A stretch of DNA of 64,000 nt from DATCJA01 sp963814955 (GTDB lineage: Bacteria > Acidobacteriota > Vicinamibacteria > Vicinamibacterales > UBA2999), in NCBI GenBank assembly GCA_963814955.1, contig CAWFEX010000008.1, positions 1-64,000 on the forward strand, given 5' to 3'. The position numbers were made by a program, and so were the translations under genes. Position 1 is the stretch's first letter. The number at the start of each line of letters is the position of its first letter. Under the pieces are notes generated by a model, which did no database searches, had not been told where the DNA came from, and worked only from the letters and a program-made list of their open reading frames with translations. Of the stretch, positions 63,070 through 64,000 are shown one piece after another.

Positions 63070-64000
63070 TCACGCTGACTTCTGCGTCTGAGGGCGGCGC
63101 TCGTGGCGTTCGCGCCGGATAGCGCGGCGCATCTGCAGCGCGCGATCGGTCACTCCAAGGCGAGCGGCGGCAGCGGCCACGCTGCCCATCTGTTCGACCG
63201 CGATCTGCTCGGCGATGTCCTCTGCCGCGCGGCCGATCTCCTTGAGGCCTGCTCCTGCCGCCACCGCGCCGCGTGATCCCCGCCTCGAATGCGCCCATCC
63301 GCCAATCGCCGGAGAGCGCTGTCGTCGAAGGGCGTTCGTCGAGGGGAATGTCGCCAACGGTGATCGGGCCCGCGCCTGCGTGACGATGGAGCAAACGGGC
63401 GATCACCAGCCTGAGCTCACGGACGTTGTTCGGGTATCGCGCTGAAGCAGCCACGAGCGTACGGCTGCATCGACTGATCGAACCGCTCCGTCATCGCTCA
63501 GCTCTTTCAGGAAATGCTCGGTCAACACCGGCACATCCTCGATGCGCTCGCGGAGAGGCGGAAGATGACAGCAGACTCCCGCGATGCGGTAATACAGATC
63601 CGCGCGAAAACGTCCGGCGGCAACCTCAGCGCGCAAATCGCGGTTGGTGGCGCACACCAGGCGAAAATCAGTCCGCTTCCAGACATTCCCGCCGACGCGC
63701 TTGTAGGTGCGTTCCTGCACCGCACGCAGGAGCTGCGTCTGCAGCTCCAGCGGCAGCTCGCCGATTTCATCGAGGAACAGGGTGCCTCCTGCGGCGAGGG
63801 CAAATGCGCCGTCGCGTGCATTGACGGCTCCAGTGAACGCACCACGCTCGTGGCCGAAGAACTCACTGCCGGAAAGGCTCGGCACGAGCGTGCTGCAATC
63901 CAGCACAATCAGGTCACGCTTGGCTGGACGTTCGTCCAGGGCGTGCACCAGACGGGCAGCCAGCTCCTTGCCGGTTCCGCTCTCGCCGGTAATGAGAACC
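63070..64000 (-). pseudogene. Sigma-54 activator (NtrC-type AAA+), partial and frameshifted
   Basis: The gene enters from the right edge with the Walker A motif VLITGESGTGKELAARLVHA. It continues with STLVPSLSGSEFFGHERGAF, the GAFTGA loop that contacts sigma-54, GGTLFLDEIGELPLELQTQL (Walker B), CATNRDLRAEVAAGRFRADL and YYRIAGVCCHLPPLRERIED. After frame breaks near 63440 and 63280 come NNVRELRLVIARLLHR and a C-terminal helix-turn-helix (AAAAARLGVTDRALQMRRAI). Its sensor domain lies outside the window. It converges on the cluster and may regulate it or something else to the right. Confidence 0.8.

Overview
The window looks like chromosomal DNA of an Acidobacteriota bacterium, most likely of the Vicinamibacteria type. 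The reasons are the high GC content, large TonB-dependent receptors with an N-terminal carboxypeptidase-regulatory domain, Ser/Thr kinases fused to TolB/WD40-like propellers, a TIGR02999-type ECF sigma factor, and many secreted proteins of unknown function. This assignment is inference from gene style; no rRNA is present.

Region 1 (1-29.6 kb) is accessory DNA anchored on a tRNA-Pro(TGG) gene at 1063-1139. Two partial copies of the 5' half of this tRNA lie at 26089-26130 and 29542-29583, as if two elements (about 25 kb and 3.4 kb) had been inserted in tandem. A truncated tyrosine integrase lies on the other side of the tRNA. Inside are a decayed IS5-type element, a sulfur/persulfide operon (ArsR-rhodanese, methyltransferase, persulfide-dioxygenase-like hydrolase, MFS carrier) with a palindromic operator, a winged-helix/FHA regulator coupled to a kinase, and an outer-membrane pair. 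Two further kinases sit around an ECF sigma factor, a TonB receptor and a lipoprotein. A decayed copy of the sigma/TonB junction is fused to a HELRH protein. An IS481 element lies near the right edge.

Region 2 (29.9-42 kb) is a mosaic of membrane and regulatory genes: an M50 protease, a response regulator, an FMN reductase, a phospholipase-D/DAG-kinase/metallophosphoesterase group, an AI-2E family transporter, several very small proteins around a cold-shock gene, and a DAC-like (DACNV) protein.

Region 3 (42-51.6 kb) holds two TonB-receptor operons. One receptor is paired with a secreted TPDGRPDLRGFW-type protein and the other with a CapA-family protein; a second secreted paralogue lies between them.

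Region 4 (52-64 kb) is the most unusual part: a one-directional run of nine genes ended by two strong hairpins and faced by a sigma-54 activator. It encodes two paralogous proteins with a conserved tail, a HEVGH zincin-like protein, a carboxypeptidase-regulatory-like protein, a large protein of unknown function, a SleB-like hydrolase, a hydrophobic protein, a large metallophosphoesterase and an amidohydrolase. Three unrelated members share a short N-terminal leader (MR-[LF]-[ED]-E). Almost every gene here is interrupted by frameshifts although coding signal continues across them, so the reading frames were pieced together by eye.
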